Source of the DNA: VRUE01 sp963732225
GTDB lineage: Bacteria > Actinomycetota > Thermoleophilia > Solirubrobacterales > 70-9
Length of the DNA: 64,000 nt
Reading direction: 5' to 3'
NCBI GenBank assembly: GCA_963732225.1
Contig: CAVSYR010000005.1
Span: forward strand, 186,001 to 250,000
Notes under the pieces: model-generated
Database searches by the model: none
The model's input: only the letters and a program-made list of their open reading frames with translations
Told to the model about the DNA's origin: nothing
Shown: positions 15,957-23,329 of the stretch, in pieces
How positions within the stretch are numbered: position 1 is the first letter of the stretch
Layout of the letters: each line of letters starts with the position of its first letter
Made by a program: the position numbers and the translations under genes

Positions 15957-16798
15957 AATTCGAGAAGTGGCAGGCGCTGGGCAACGACTACCTGATCGTC
16001 GAGGCGGAGGAGCTTCCCTGGGAGCTGACGCCGGGACGGGTGCAGCGGGTCTGCGACCCGCACTTTGGCATCGGCGCCGACGGCGTGCTGCTGCTCTCGC
16101 GCAGCGATGACCCCGCCTACGTCGCCGAGCTGCGGATCTTCAATCCCGACGGCTCCGAGGCCGAGCTCTCCGGCAACGGGGCACGCGAGGCGATCCTCTA
16201 CCTGCGTCGGCACTGCTGGACCGAAGAGGACACCTTCTCGATCCTCACCGCCGCCGGCCCGGTGACGCCGACGATCACCTCGGAGCGCACCTGTTCGGTG
16301 GCGATGGGCAGAGCCGGCACCGCCTCCAAGGACTTCCCGGACGGCGGGCCGGACGGGCGCGGCACGGTGAGCAGCGGCGGTCGCGATTGGGACTTCCAGC
16401 ACGTCTCGATCGGCAACCCGCAGTGCGCGATCGTGGTCGGCGACGAGCTGGAGGACCTCGATCTCGGCGCGATCGGACCCGGGATCGAAGCCAACGCGCT
16501 CTTCCCCAACCGCACCAACGTCTCCTTCCTGCGCATCGACGGCGGCCGGGTGCGGGCCCGGATCTTCGAGCGCGGTGTGGGGGAGACGCTCTCCTCGGGC
16601 ACCGGTGCCAGCGGCGCCGCAGTAACGGCCTTCCTGGGCGGCACTCCAAGCCCGATTACGGTCGAGCTCGACGGCGGCGAGCTCGTGGTCGAGGTCTCCG
16701 ACGATCTCGACCTCACCCTGAGTGGCTGGGCCGAGCAGATCTGCGCCGGCGAGTTCTCGGCGGAGCTGCTGAGCGCACTCGCCGGGCTGGACGGCTAG
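15953..16798 (+). CDS. dapF: Diaminopimelate epimerase homologue lacking both catalytic cysteines
   Basis: By fold and length (281 residues) this is DapF: WQALGNDYLIVE, HFGIGADGVLL, FNPDGSEAELSGNGAR, GNPQCAIVV, ERGVGETLSSGTGAS. Active DapF uses two cysteines as acid/base pair (Cys73 and Cys217 in Haemophilus). Here the first position is Ser73 (codon TCC) and the second Ser215 (codon TCG). Both codons were checked in the DNA. All surrounding substrate-binding residues remain, so the protein may bind LL-DAP. Whether it epimerises is doubtful on known chemistry. It lies between miaA (4-nt overlap) and dapL (12-nt gap), which supports a DAP role. Confidence 0.85.
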   Translation: MKFEKWQALGNDYLIVEAEELPWELTPGRVQRVCDPHFGIGADGVLLLSRSDDPAYVAELRIFNPDGSEAELSGNGAREAILYLRRHCWTEEDTFSILTAAGPVTPTITSERTCSVAMGRAGTASKDFPDGGPDGRGTVSSGGRDWDFQHVSIGNPQCAIVVGDELEDLDLGAIGPGIEANALFPNRTNVSFLRIDGGRVRARIFERGVGETLSSGTGASGAAVTAFLGGTPSPITVELDGGELVVEVSDDLDLTLSGWAEQICAGEFSAELLSALAGLDG

Positions 16799-16810
16799 AT
16801 TTCCGCGCCG

Positions 16811-17980
16811 ATGGCGATCTCGGACCCGTCCAAGCGGCTGGAGGCAATGCCTCCCTACAAGTTCCAGGAGCTGGAGCGGACGATCGCTGACAAGCGCGCC
16901 GCCGGCATCGACGTGATCAGCCTCGGCATCGGCGATCCCGACGAACCGACCTACCCGCACATCATCTCGGCGATGCAGGGGGCGGTGGCCGAGCCCGGCA
17001 ACCAGCAGTACCCCAGTAACCGCGGCCGTGGTGAGTTCCGCGAGGCCTTCGCCGAGTTCTACGACCGTCGCTTCGGAGTCGAGATCGACCCTGAAACAGA
17101 GGTGATCCCCGCGATCGGTGCCAAGGAGTGCATCTACAACCTCTGCTTCGCCTTCCTCGATCCGGGGGACGTGGCGCTTGCCTCCGATCCGGGCTACCCG
17201 GTCTACACCGGTGGCCCGATTCTCGCCGGCGCCAAGGCCGAGTTGCTGCCGCTGGTGCCCGAGCTGGGCTTTGCGCCCGATCTCAGCGCGATCCCCGCCG
17301 AGGTGGCGGCAAAAGCGCGGCTGATGTTCATCAACTTCCCCAACAACCCGACTGGCGCCGTCGTCCCCGAGGGCTTCTTTGAGATGGTCGTCTCCTTCGC
17401 CCGCGAGCACGAGATCCTCGTCGTCCACGACAACGCCTACTCGGAGACGACTTACGACGGCTACGTTGCGCCCAGCTTCCTCGCCACGCCCGGTGCCAAG
17501 GAGGTCGGGGTCGAGGTCTTCTCTCTCTCCAAGGGCTTCAACATGACCGGCTGGCGCTGCGCCGCGATCCTCGGCAACGCCGAGGCCGTGCAGACCTACT
17601 GGCGGCTGAAGACCAACGTCGACTCAGGCCTTTTCGAGGCCGTGCAGATGGCCGGCGTCGCCGCCCTGCAGGGCCCGAGCGGCCCGCTACAGCGGATGAA
17701 CGAGACTTACACCCGCCGCCGCGACCTCGTCGTCGGCGCCCTGCGCGAGATCGGTGTCGAGGTCAACGCGCCGAAGGGGACGATTTACGTTTGGGCGCCG
17801 GTGCCCGAGGGCCACACCTCGACCTCCTTCGCCGAGCTGGTGCTCGAAGAGGCCGCCGTGGTCGTCTCGCCGGGCTCGATGTACGGGCCCAGCGGCGAGG
17901 GCTTCTTCCGCATCTCGCTGACCACGCCCGACGACCGCATCTCAGAGGCGGTCGAGCGGATGCGCAAATACCTCAGCTAG
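16811..17980 (+). CDS. dapL: LL-diaminopimelate aminotransferase
   Basis: PLP-dependent fold-type I aminotransferase that converts tetrahydrodipicolinate and glutamate directly to LL-DAP, bypassing DapD/C/E. The 389 residues include ISLGIGDPDEPT, NQQYPSNRGRGEFR, NFPNNPTGAVV, HDNAYSE and the Schiff-base Lys in FSLSKGFNMTGWR, a DapL-type signature. Only adjacency to the dapF homologue separates DapL from related aspartate-family aminotransferases, so specificity is inferred. Its 3' end overlaps the convergent metallo-hydrolase gene by 8 nt. Confidence 0.87.
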   Translation: MAISDPSKRLEAMPPYKFQELERTIADKRAAGIDVISLGIGDPDEPTYPHIISAMQGAVAEPGNQQYPSNRGRGEFREAFAEFYDRRFGVEIDPETEVIPAIGAKECIYNLCFAFLDPGDVALASDPGYPVYTGGPILAGAKAELLPLVPELGFAPDLSAIPAEVAAKARLMFINFPNNPTGAVVPEGFFEMVVSFAREHEILVVHDNAYSETTYDGYVAPSFLATPGAKEVGVEVFSLSKGFNMTGWRCAAILGNAEAVQTYWRLKTNVDSGLFEAVQMAGVAALQGPSGPLQRMNETYTRRRDLVVGALREIGVEVNAPKGTIYVWAPVPEGHTSTSFAELVLEEAAVVVSPGSMYGPSGEGFFRISLTTPDDRISEAVERMRKYLS

Positions 17981-18821
17981 CGGTCGCTTCGCGCTCGGCG
18001 CGCTTTTCCCAGTAGCGATCGAGGCCACGCCACTGGTACTGCGGTGGCACGCACTGGATCAGCTCCTCGGCGGCCTCGGAGGTACTGGCGCTGGCTGTGA
18101 CGCGCTCGCGGTGGCGGCGCTCGTAGTCCTCCTCTGGCAGCTCGCGGGCGAGATTGGCCTCCTCGCGCAGGCGCTTGCGCACGAGCTCGAGGTGCTCGAT
18201 CGGCTCCTCGATCGCGCCGAAATGGGTCAGGGCGAGGCGCTCGGGGCGCCACGACTCGACAATCGCGATCGACTCCAGCCAGGTCTCGATGTCGATGTCG
18301 GGTGGCGGAGTAGGGGGCACGATCAGATCGACGCCGGGAACACGCACGGCGGCGACGTCGCCGACGAAGGCCGTGCCGCTCTCCTCGTGGAAGTAGCTGA
18401 CGTGATGGGAGGCGTGGCCGGGTGTGTAGGCGACCCGCATGCCGAGCACGTCCTCGCCACCGGCGAGCGGCCTCACGTTGGCCTCGGGCACCGGCACGAT
18501 CTCGCCCCAGAGCCGCTCCATCTGATCGCCGTAGAGACGCTCGGCGCTGGCCAGGAGCTTCGAGGGGTCGACCAGGTGGCGGGCGCCGCGCTCGTGGACG
18601 TAGACCTCTAGTTCGGGCCAGCGGCGCACCAGGGCCCCGGTCGCGGCGGCGTGGTCGAGGTGGATGTGGGTCAGCAGCAGCGCCCGCGGCTGCTCGCCGC
18701 CCAGCGCCTCCAGCAGCGTCTCCATCGAGGACTGCGGCCCCGGATCGACAAGCGCCCCGTCAACCTCCCAGCAGCCGATTACATGCGGCCGTCCCAGGTG
18801 CCTGACATCGATTACGCGCAT
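17973..18821 (-). CDS. Metallo-beta-lactamase fold hydrolase
   Basis: 282 residues with the dinuclear metal motif THIHLDHAAATG (HxHxDH), a later metal His in YTPGHASHHVSYF, and Asp in AFVGDVAAV. The C-terminal helical region is charged. The layout resembles glyoxalase II-like or thioesterase-type hydrolases; the substrate is not evident. It lies 13 nt downstream of the NAD-dependent epimerase gene and is probably co-transcribed with it. Its end overlaps dapL tail to tail. Confidence 0.85.
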   Translation of the reverse strand: MRVIDVRHLGRPHVIGCWEVDGALVDPGPQSSMETLLEALGGEQPRALLLTHIHLDHAAATGALVRRWPELEVYVHERGARHLVDPSKLLASAERLYGDQMERLWGEIVPVPEANVRPLAGGEDVLGMRVAYTPGHASHHVSYFHEESGTAFVGDVAAVRVPGVDLIVPPTPPPDIDIETWLESIAIVESWRPERLALTHFGAIEEPIEHLELVRKRLREEANLARELPEEDYERRHRERVTASASTSEAAEELIQCVPPQYQWRGLDRYWEKRAEREATAS

Positions 18822-18834
18822 CGAGGGAGGTTGC

Positions 18835-19830
18835 TCAGGCGGCCGGGTCGGGAAAGCGCTCGTCCGCCGCCAGGGTCTGGCGTATGCCCTCTTCCATGCC
18901 GCGCGGCGCGTAACCCAACTCGCGGCCGGCCTTCTCGTAGCTGGCCCAGAAGGTGACGCCGTCGGCGGAGGAGATCAGCTCGCGCAGGTTGGGTGGCTGG
19001 CCGGCGAGCTTGCCAACGAGGGGGCCGATCGGCGTCAACGCCTTCAGCATGGCGGTTGGCATTGCCCGCTTGGGTGCCTTGCGCCCGCTGGCCGCCGCGA
19101 TCGTCTCGATCGCCTCGCGCATCGTCGTCGCCGGCCCGCTGATCACGTAGGTCTCACCGACCTTGCCCTTGTCGAGGGCGAGCAGGATGCCGGTGGCAAT
19201 GTCTTCGACGTGCGAGAGGCAGATGCCGAGGTCGGGAAAGGGCAGCAGGAAGAGCCGGCCGGCGAAGAATTCGCTCAGCAGGTCAGCGATCTGAGAGGTG
19301 TCGCCCGGTCCGTAGACGCCGCCAGGCTGGACGATCACGCCGGGAAGGCCGTCCTCGGCCATCATCCGCTTGGCGATCCGGTGGCCCTCGAGCTTGGTCT
19401 CCTCGTAGTAGGAGGTGAATTCCTTGCCTGGATGCTCGTAGCTCTCGTCAACGACCTTGCCGTGGGTGTTGCCGAAGATGCCGACGGTCGAGACGTAGAC
19501 GACCTTGCCCACCTTGGCGTCCAGCGCCGCTTGCAGCACACGCTCGCTGCCGCGCACGTTGGCCTCGTACATCGCCGGGTGCTGCTTGGCGGGGATCCCG
19601 ACCTCATACATCGCCGCGGCGTGGATCAGCCCGTCGCAGCCCTCCATGCCGGAACGCAGCGCCTCGGCATCGCCGAGATCACCGCTGATCAGCTCGCAGC
19701 CGAGCTCCTTCAGCTTGCCGGCTTTATGCGGGCTGCGGACGAGGCAGAGGACCTCGTCGCCGCGGTCGCGCAGCTGGCGCACGACCTCGCCGCCGATGAA
19801 GCCCGTTCCGCCCGTTACGAAGACCTTCAC
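18835..19830 (-). CDS. NAD-dependent epimerase/dehydratase (extended SDR)
   Basis: About 331 residues from GTG 19830. The Rossmann motif is VTGGTGFIGGEVVRQL, the catalytic Tyr-Lys pair lies in SYYEETKLEGHRIA, and VQPGGVYGPGD is typical of nucleoside-sugar or dihydroflavonol-reductase-like extended SDRs. The frame stays open upstream to 20556 antisense to hflX, but homology begins at MKVFVTGG. The substrate is not assigned. A TAGTCT box 8 nt before the start supports GTG 19830. Confidence 0.88.
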   Translation of the reverse strand: MKVFVTGGTGFIGGEVVRQLRDRGDEVLCLVRSPHKAGKLKELGCELISGDLGDAEALRSGMEGCDGLIHAAAMYEVGIPAKQHPAMYEANVRGSERVLQAALDAKVGKVVYVSTVGIFGNTHGKVVDESYEHPGKEFTSYYEETKLEGHRIAKRMMAEDGLPGVIVQPGGVYGPGDTSQIADLLSEFFAGRLFLLPFPDLGICLSHVEDIATGILLALDKGKVGETYVISGPATTMREAIETIAAASGRKAPKRAMPTAMLKALTPIGPLVGKLAGQPPNLRELISSADGVTFWASYEKAGRELGYAPRGMEEGIRQTLAADERFPDPAA

Positions 19831-19838
19831 GGCGGCTA

Positions 19839-19844
19839 AGACTA
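19839..19844 (-). promoter_or_regulatory. -10 box (TAGTCT) for the epimerase/metallo-hydrolase operon
   Basis: On the minus strand TAGTCT ends 8 nt before GTG 19830, which also helps choose that start. Confidence 0.4.
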
Positions 19845-19937
19845 ACCGCCCCCGGACGCGGGAGGGCGGCCGCGAGGTCGCCGGGTATGACAAGCGCGGC
19901 CGCCCGGGAGCAGAGGAGGCGGTGCCCGGTGTCGGCC

Positions 19938-19943
19938 TACAAT
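19938..19943 (+). promoter_or_regulatory. -10 box (TACAAT) for hflX
   Basis: TACAAT ends 8 nt before ATG 19952. An AAAGAG tract lies between, so the message is either leaderless or has a few leader bases. Confidence 0.4.
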
Positions 19944-19951
19944 CGAAAGAG

Positions 19952-21262
19952 ATGCAGCGGTCGAGAAACGGGCGGCAGGTCGAAACGCGCAACGGCATGG
20001 GTGGCGCCGGTGTCTCCAACCCGCGTGCCCGCCAGCGGGCGCTGGCGATCGGCGTCACCAACGGGCGCGAGGAAGGCGATCCGCTCGCCGAGCTGAAGGA
20101 GCTGCTGCGCACGGCCGGCGTCGCCACCGCCGGCGAGGCGGTGCAGCAACGCGAGAAGCCGGATCCCGATCGATACGTCGGCCGCGGCAAGCTGACCGAG
20201 CTGAAGGCCGAGATCGAGGCCTGCGACGCCAACGTAGTTGCCGTCGACGACGAGCTGGCGCCGCGCCAGGAGCGCAACCTCGAGGCCGCCCTCGGGGTGC
20301 CGGTGATCGACCGCACCGCGGTGATCCTCGACATCTTCGCCGACCACGCCCACTCGGCAGAGGGCAAGCTGCAGGTCGAGCTGGCCCAGCTCGAGTACAA
20401 CCTCGCCCGCATGCGGGGTCTCTGGACCCACCTCGAGCGGCTTGGCGGCGGGATCGGCACCAGGGGTCCGGGAGAGAGCCAGATCGAGACCGACCGCCGC
20501 CTCGCCCGCGACCGCATCGCGGCGCTGCGCCGCCGCCTCGGCCGGCTCGAACGCAACCGCGGCGTGATGAGGGCTCGCCGCGAGCGCTCCTCGCTGCCAC
20601 GGGTCGCCCTCGCCGGCTACACCAACGCCGGCAAGTCGACCCTGCTCAACGCCCTCACCGGGGCCGAGGTCGGGGTCGGCGACCGGCTCTTTCACACGCT
20701 CGACCCGACCACGCGCAGCCTCGAGCTCTCCGGCCGCGACTACTTGGTGACCGACACGGTTGGCTTCATCGAGAAGCTGCCCCACCAACTGGTCGAGGCC
20801 TTCAAGGCGACGCTGGAGGAGACCGTGCTCGCCGACCTGATCCTCCACGTGGTCGACGCGGCGGCGTCGGAGGAGCGCCGGGTGGTCGACATGCAGGCGG
20901 TCGACGAGGTGCTGGAGGAGATCGGCGCCGGCGAGAAGCCCCGCCTGCTCGTGCTCAACAAGGCGGACCTGCTCGACGATGACGAGCGGGCCGAGGTGCT
21001 GTTGCGCCATCCCGGTGCGGTGCTGGTCTCGGCGCTCTCCGATATCGGTCTCGACCGTCTGCGCGAGGACGTCGAGGCGGCTTTCGAGGACACCCTCGCC
21101 GAGGTCGAGCTGCTAATTCCCTACGCCGAGGGCGGGCGCCTGCACGAGCTGCACGAGATCGCCGGCGACCTCGAGCGAACCGAGCGCGAGGACGGGGTCC
21201 TGGTCCGGGCCAAGGTCCCGATCGCCGAGCTGCATCGCTTTGACGATCTCGCCGTCGTTTAG
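19952..21262 (+). CDS. hflX: GTPase HflX
   Basis: Ribosome-associated GTPase that splits stalled or idle 70S ribosomes. About 436 residues from ATG 19952: an N-terminal HflX domain (RYVGRGKLTELK, VDDELAPRQERNLE, DRTAVILDIFADHA), the coiled-coil with GGGIGTRGPGESQIETDRR, and the G domain with G1 GYTNAGKST near residue 222, G3 DTVGF, and G4 NKAD. The frame is open far upstream antisense to the epimerase, but conserved sequence starts only after ATG 19952. The stop codon is also the first base pairs of a long palindrome. Confidence 0.95.
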   Translation: MQRSRNGRQVETRNGMGGAGVSNPRARQRALAIGVTNGREEGDPLAELKELLRTAGVATAGEAVQQREKPDPDRYVGRGKLTELKAEIEACDANVVAVDDELAPRQERNLEAALGVPVIDRTAVILDIFADHAHSAEGKLQVELAQLEYNLARMRGLWTHLERLGGGIGTRGPGESQIETDRRLARDRIAALRRRLGRLERNRGVMRARRERSSLPRVALAGYTNAGKSTLLNALTGAEVGVGDRLFHTLDPTTRSLELSGRDYLVTDTVGFIEKLPHQLVEAFKATLEETVLADLILHVVDAAASEERRVVDMQAVDEVLEEIGAGEKPRLLVLNKADLLDDDERAEVLLRHPGAVLVSALSDIGLDRLREDVEAAFEDTLAEVELLIPYAEGGRLHELHEIAGDLERTEREDGVLVRAKVPIAELHRFDDLAVV

Positions 21263-21426
21263 TAGGGATTGCTGAAACCCCCGCGCACGTCTGGCGGCGG
21301 CGGACGCTGCGCGGTACGGCGTCCTCAGTCGGCCAAATAGCGTTGCTATTCGGCCTCCCTGCGTCCTTGTCCCGCTTGGTCCGGCGCTCGCCAATCCGCA
21401 CACGCGGGTTTCACCAATCCCTACTA
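21260..21426. repeat. 167-bp palindromic element between hflX and dut
   Basis: The outer arms 21260-21285 and 21401-21426 are inverted copies matching at 23 of 26 positions. Inside are two further hairpins: GGACGC 21302-21307 with GCGTCC 21319-21324, and an 11-bp stem with one mismatch at 21331-21355. The arms cover the hflX stop codon and nearly reach dut. Possible roles are a structured hflX 3' end, a dut leader, or a dispersed palindromic repeat. No transposase is present. Confidence 0.6.
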
Positions 21427-21438
21427 GGGTTGCGCCCC

Positions 21439-21870
21439 GTGAAGCTGCCGATCGCGAAACTGAACGATGGGGCCGTGCTGCCCAGCCGCGCCAACGAGGG
21501 CGACGCCGGACTCGACCTCTACGCCTGCGAGGCGGCCCACATCGGGCCGGGGGAGCGCTGGAGCATCGGCACCGGGATCGCGGTTGAGATCCCCGATGGC
21601 CACGCCGGCCTGGTGCTACCACGCTCGGGCCTGGCGAAGCGCCACGGCATCAGCCTGGTCAACAGCCCCGGCCTGATCGACTGCGGCTACCGCGGAGAGA
21701 TCCGGGTTCTCTTGCTCAACACCGACCCGGCCGAGGTCTTCCGGGTCGCGCCCGGTGACCGCATCGCCCAGCTCGTGATCAGCCCGATCGCACTGGCCGA
21801 GCCGGTCGAGGCCGAGGTCCTCGCCGACTCCGCCCGCGGCGACGGCGGCTTCGGCTCCAGCGGCCGCTAG
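21439..21870 (+). CDS. dut: dUTP diphosphatase
   Basis: Hydrolyses dUTP to dUMP, keeping uracil out of DNA and feeding dTMP synthesis. The 143-residue trimeric-type dUTPase shows all five motifs: DAGLDLYA, LPRSGLAKRHG, NSPGLIDCGYRGEI, GDRIAQLVI and the C-terminal P-loop-like RGDGGFGSSG. GTG 21439 gives a start at the family's usual place (VKLPIAKL); an upstream extension to 21343 would run through the palindrome. TAGGGT 8 nt upstream may be its -10. Confidence 0.95.
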   Translation: MKLPIAKLNDGAVLPSRANEGDAGLDLYACEAAHIGPGERWSIGTGIAVEIPDGHAGLVLPRSGLAKRHGISLVNSPGLIDCGYRGEIRVLLLNTDPAEVFRVAPGDRIAQLVISPIALAEPVEAEVLADSARGDGGFGSSGR

Positions 21871-22601
21871 GCGAGGGCCGCACGGCGAGCCGACTCGTGC
21901 GCCGCGCGCTCGAGGTCATCCTCGAGCGGCTCGAGCTCTGGGCGCTCGCCGTAGCGGCGCTCGAGGGCAAGCGCGATCAGGTGGTCGGCGAGCCAGGCGT
22001 TCTTGGGCAGCAGCGGGCCGTGCAGGTAGGTGCCGATCAGGTTGTTGCGGCGCACGCCCTCGAGGCCGTCCTCGCCGTTGTTGCCGAACCCCTTCAGCAC
22101 CTTGCCCAGCGGCGTCGCCCCGGCGCCGAGGTGGGTGCGACCACCGTGGTTCTCGAAGCCGGCCGCGACCTGCGGGCCGCCGCCGAGATCGACCTCGATC
22201 GCGACGTTGCCGATCAGGCGTGGCCCCGGACCGCGAACCGTCTCCAGCTCGACCAGACCGAGGCCCGGCAGGCTCTCCTCATCAAGCTGGTAGCTGCCGC
22301 CCAGCAACTGGTAGCCGCCGCAGACGGCGAGCACGACCGCGCCGTCCTCGGTCGCCTCGGCCATCGCCGCGCGCTTGCTCTCGACCATGTCGGCGGCAAC
22401 CGCGCGCTGGTCGCGATCCTGGCCACCACCGAGGTAGATGAAGTCGTGGGCGCTGGGATCGAACTCCTCCCCTGGGCCGGCGCTGGCATGGGCAAAGCCG
22501 ATGCCGCGCCACTCGCAGCGCCGCTGCAGGAAGAGCACGTTGCCGCGGTCGGCGTAGATGTTCATCTGCTCCGGATAGAGGGCGAGGAAGCGCAGCTCCA
22601 T
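21867..22601 (-). CDS. gatD: Lipid II isoglutaminyl synthase, glutamine amidotransferase subunit
   Basis: GatD releases ammonia from glutamine and passes it to MurT, which amidates the alpha-carboxyl of D-Glu in lipid II. The 244-residue CobQ-like class I amidotransferase has YPEQMNIYADRGN at the N-terminus, nucleophile Cys94 in AVCGGYQLLGG, and a catalytic His (His194) in TYLHGPLLPKN. It is last in the minus-strand run DAG-kinase-like/murT/methyltransferase/gatD; its start overlaps the methyltransferase stop by one base. Its 3' end overlaps dut by 4 nt tail to tail. Confidence 0.93.
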   Translation of the reverse strand: MELRFLALYPEQMNIYADRGNVLFLQRRCEWRGIGFAHASAGPGEEFDPSAHDFIYLGGGQDRDQRAVAADMVESKRAAMAEATEDGAVVLAVCGGYQLLGGSYQLDEESLPGLGLVELETVRGPGPRLIGNVAIEVDLGGGPQVAAGFENHGGRTHLGAGATPLGKVLKGFGNNGEDGLEGVRRNNLIGTYLHGPLLPKNAWLADHLIALALERRYGERPELEPLEDDLERAAHESARRAALA

Positions 22602-23329
22602 TACGCCACCTTCTCGAAGAGGACGACGGTGGAGCCGACGTGGGCTTCGGTCGAAGGTATCTCGCGTCGCCCGCTCGGCCGCAGGCCCGCGGCACGGCCC
22701 TCTTCTTCAAGCGTCTCGGCCGAGAGCATCGCCAGCTCGATCTCGTTCAGCTCCTCGCTCATCTCCCCGTCGGGGTCGACCGTCTGGCGCAGGCGGCGCA
22801 ACAGAATCGCTTCCGGCAGGGCCACCGGCTCGAGTGGCAGGCTCGAGTAGATCCAGCCTTCGATCTCGCGCACGTCGGGCAATGGCGGCGCGCTCGTGCC
22901 CGGGGGCGGCAGCTCGGGCATCGCCTCGACGATCGCAAAGGCGGCGCGGCCGCCCGGCAGCATGCTGTCCGCCGCGCAGGAGAGGCAGGCGACGCGCTCC
23001 TGGCTGTCGCTGAGCAGCTGGATCAGCTGCATCGGCGCGATCACCAGGCTGAACTTGGTCGCCTTCGGTTCAAAGCCGCGGACATCCTCCTGCTCGGCGT
23101 CGGCCGTCGTCGTATGGCCTCTTTCCCAGATCGCCTCGACCAGCTTCCTGTCGTTGTCGAGCCCGATCACGAGCAGTCCGGTCTTCTCGGCGAGGTGCAG
23201 CGTGACCCGGCCGGCGCCGCAGCCGAGCTCCATGATCGGCTTCTCCGACTGCGCGGCGAGCTCCTCCCAGAGGGCGAGGTCGGCGGTGTAGCTGCCGCAC
23301 TCGACTTCGTGCCAGATCAGGTTGTTCAC
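22601..23329 (-). CDS. SAM-dependent methyltransferase inserted between murT and gatD
   Basis: About 242 residues from GTG 23329, whose first bases overlap the murT stop (GTGA). The SAM-binding motif I is MELGCGAGRVTLHLAE near residues 33-48, followed by acidic motif II (VIGLDNDRK) and a motif IV-like FSLVIAPMQLIQLL. The C-terminal half is Glu-rich. Homology to a defined methyltransferase subfamily is not recognisable by eye. The tight coupling on both sides (4 nt and 1 nt overlaps) implies co-translation with the lipid II amidation subunits. A cell-wall substrate is only an inference. Confidence 0.8.
   Translation of the reverse strand: MNNLIWHEVECGSYTADLALWEELAAQSEKPIMELGCGAGRVTLHLAEKTGLLVIGLDNDRKLVEAIWERGHTTTADAEQEDVRGFEPKATKFSLVIAPMQLIQLLSDSQERVACLSCAADSMLPGGRAAFAIVEAMPELPPPGTSAPPLPDVREIEGWIYSSLPLEPVALPEAILLRRLRQTVDPDGEMSEELNEIELAMLSAETLEEEGRAAGLRPSGRREIPSTEAHVGSTVVLFEKVA

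Noticed and set aside
15827..17428. A 533-codon minus-strand frame
   Set aside because: It lies antisense to the dapF homologue and dapL; its composition is that of a frame shadow.
19831..20556. Upstream extension of the epimerase frame antisense to hflX
   Set aside because: Conserved sequence begins at the GTG 19830 Rossmann motif; the rest is a shadow of HflX.
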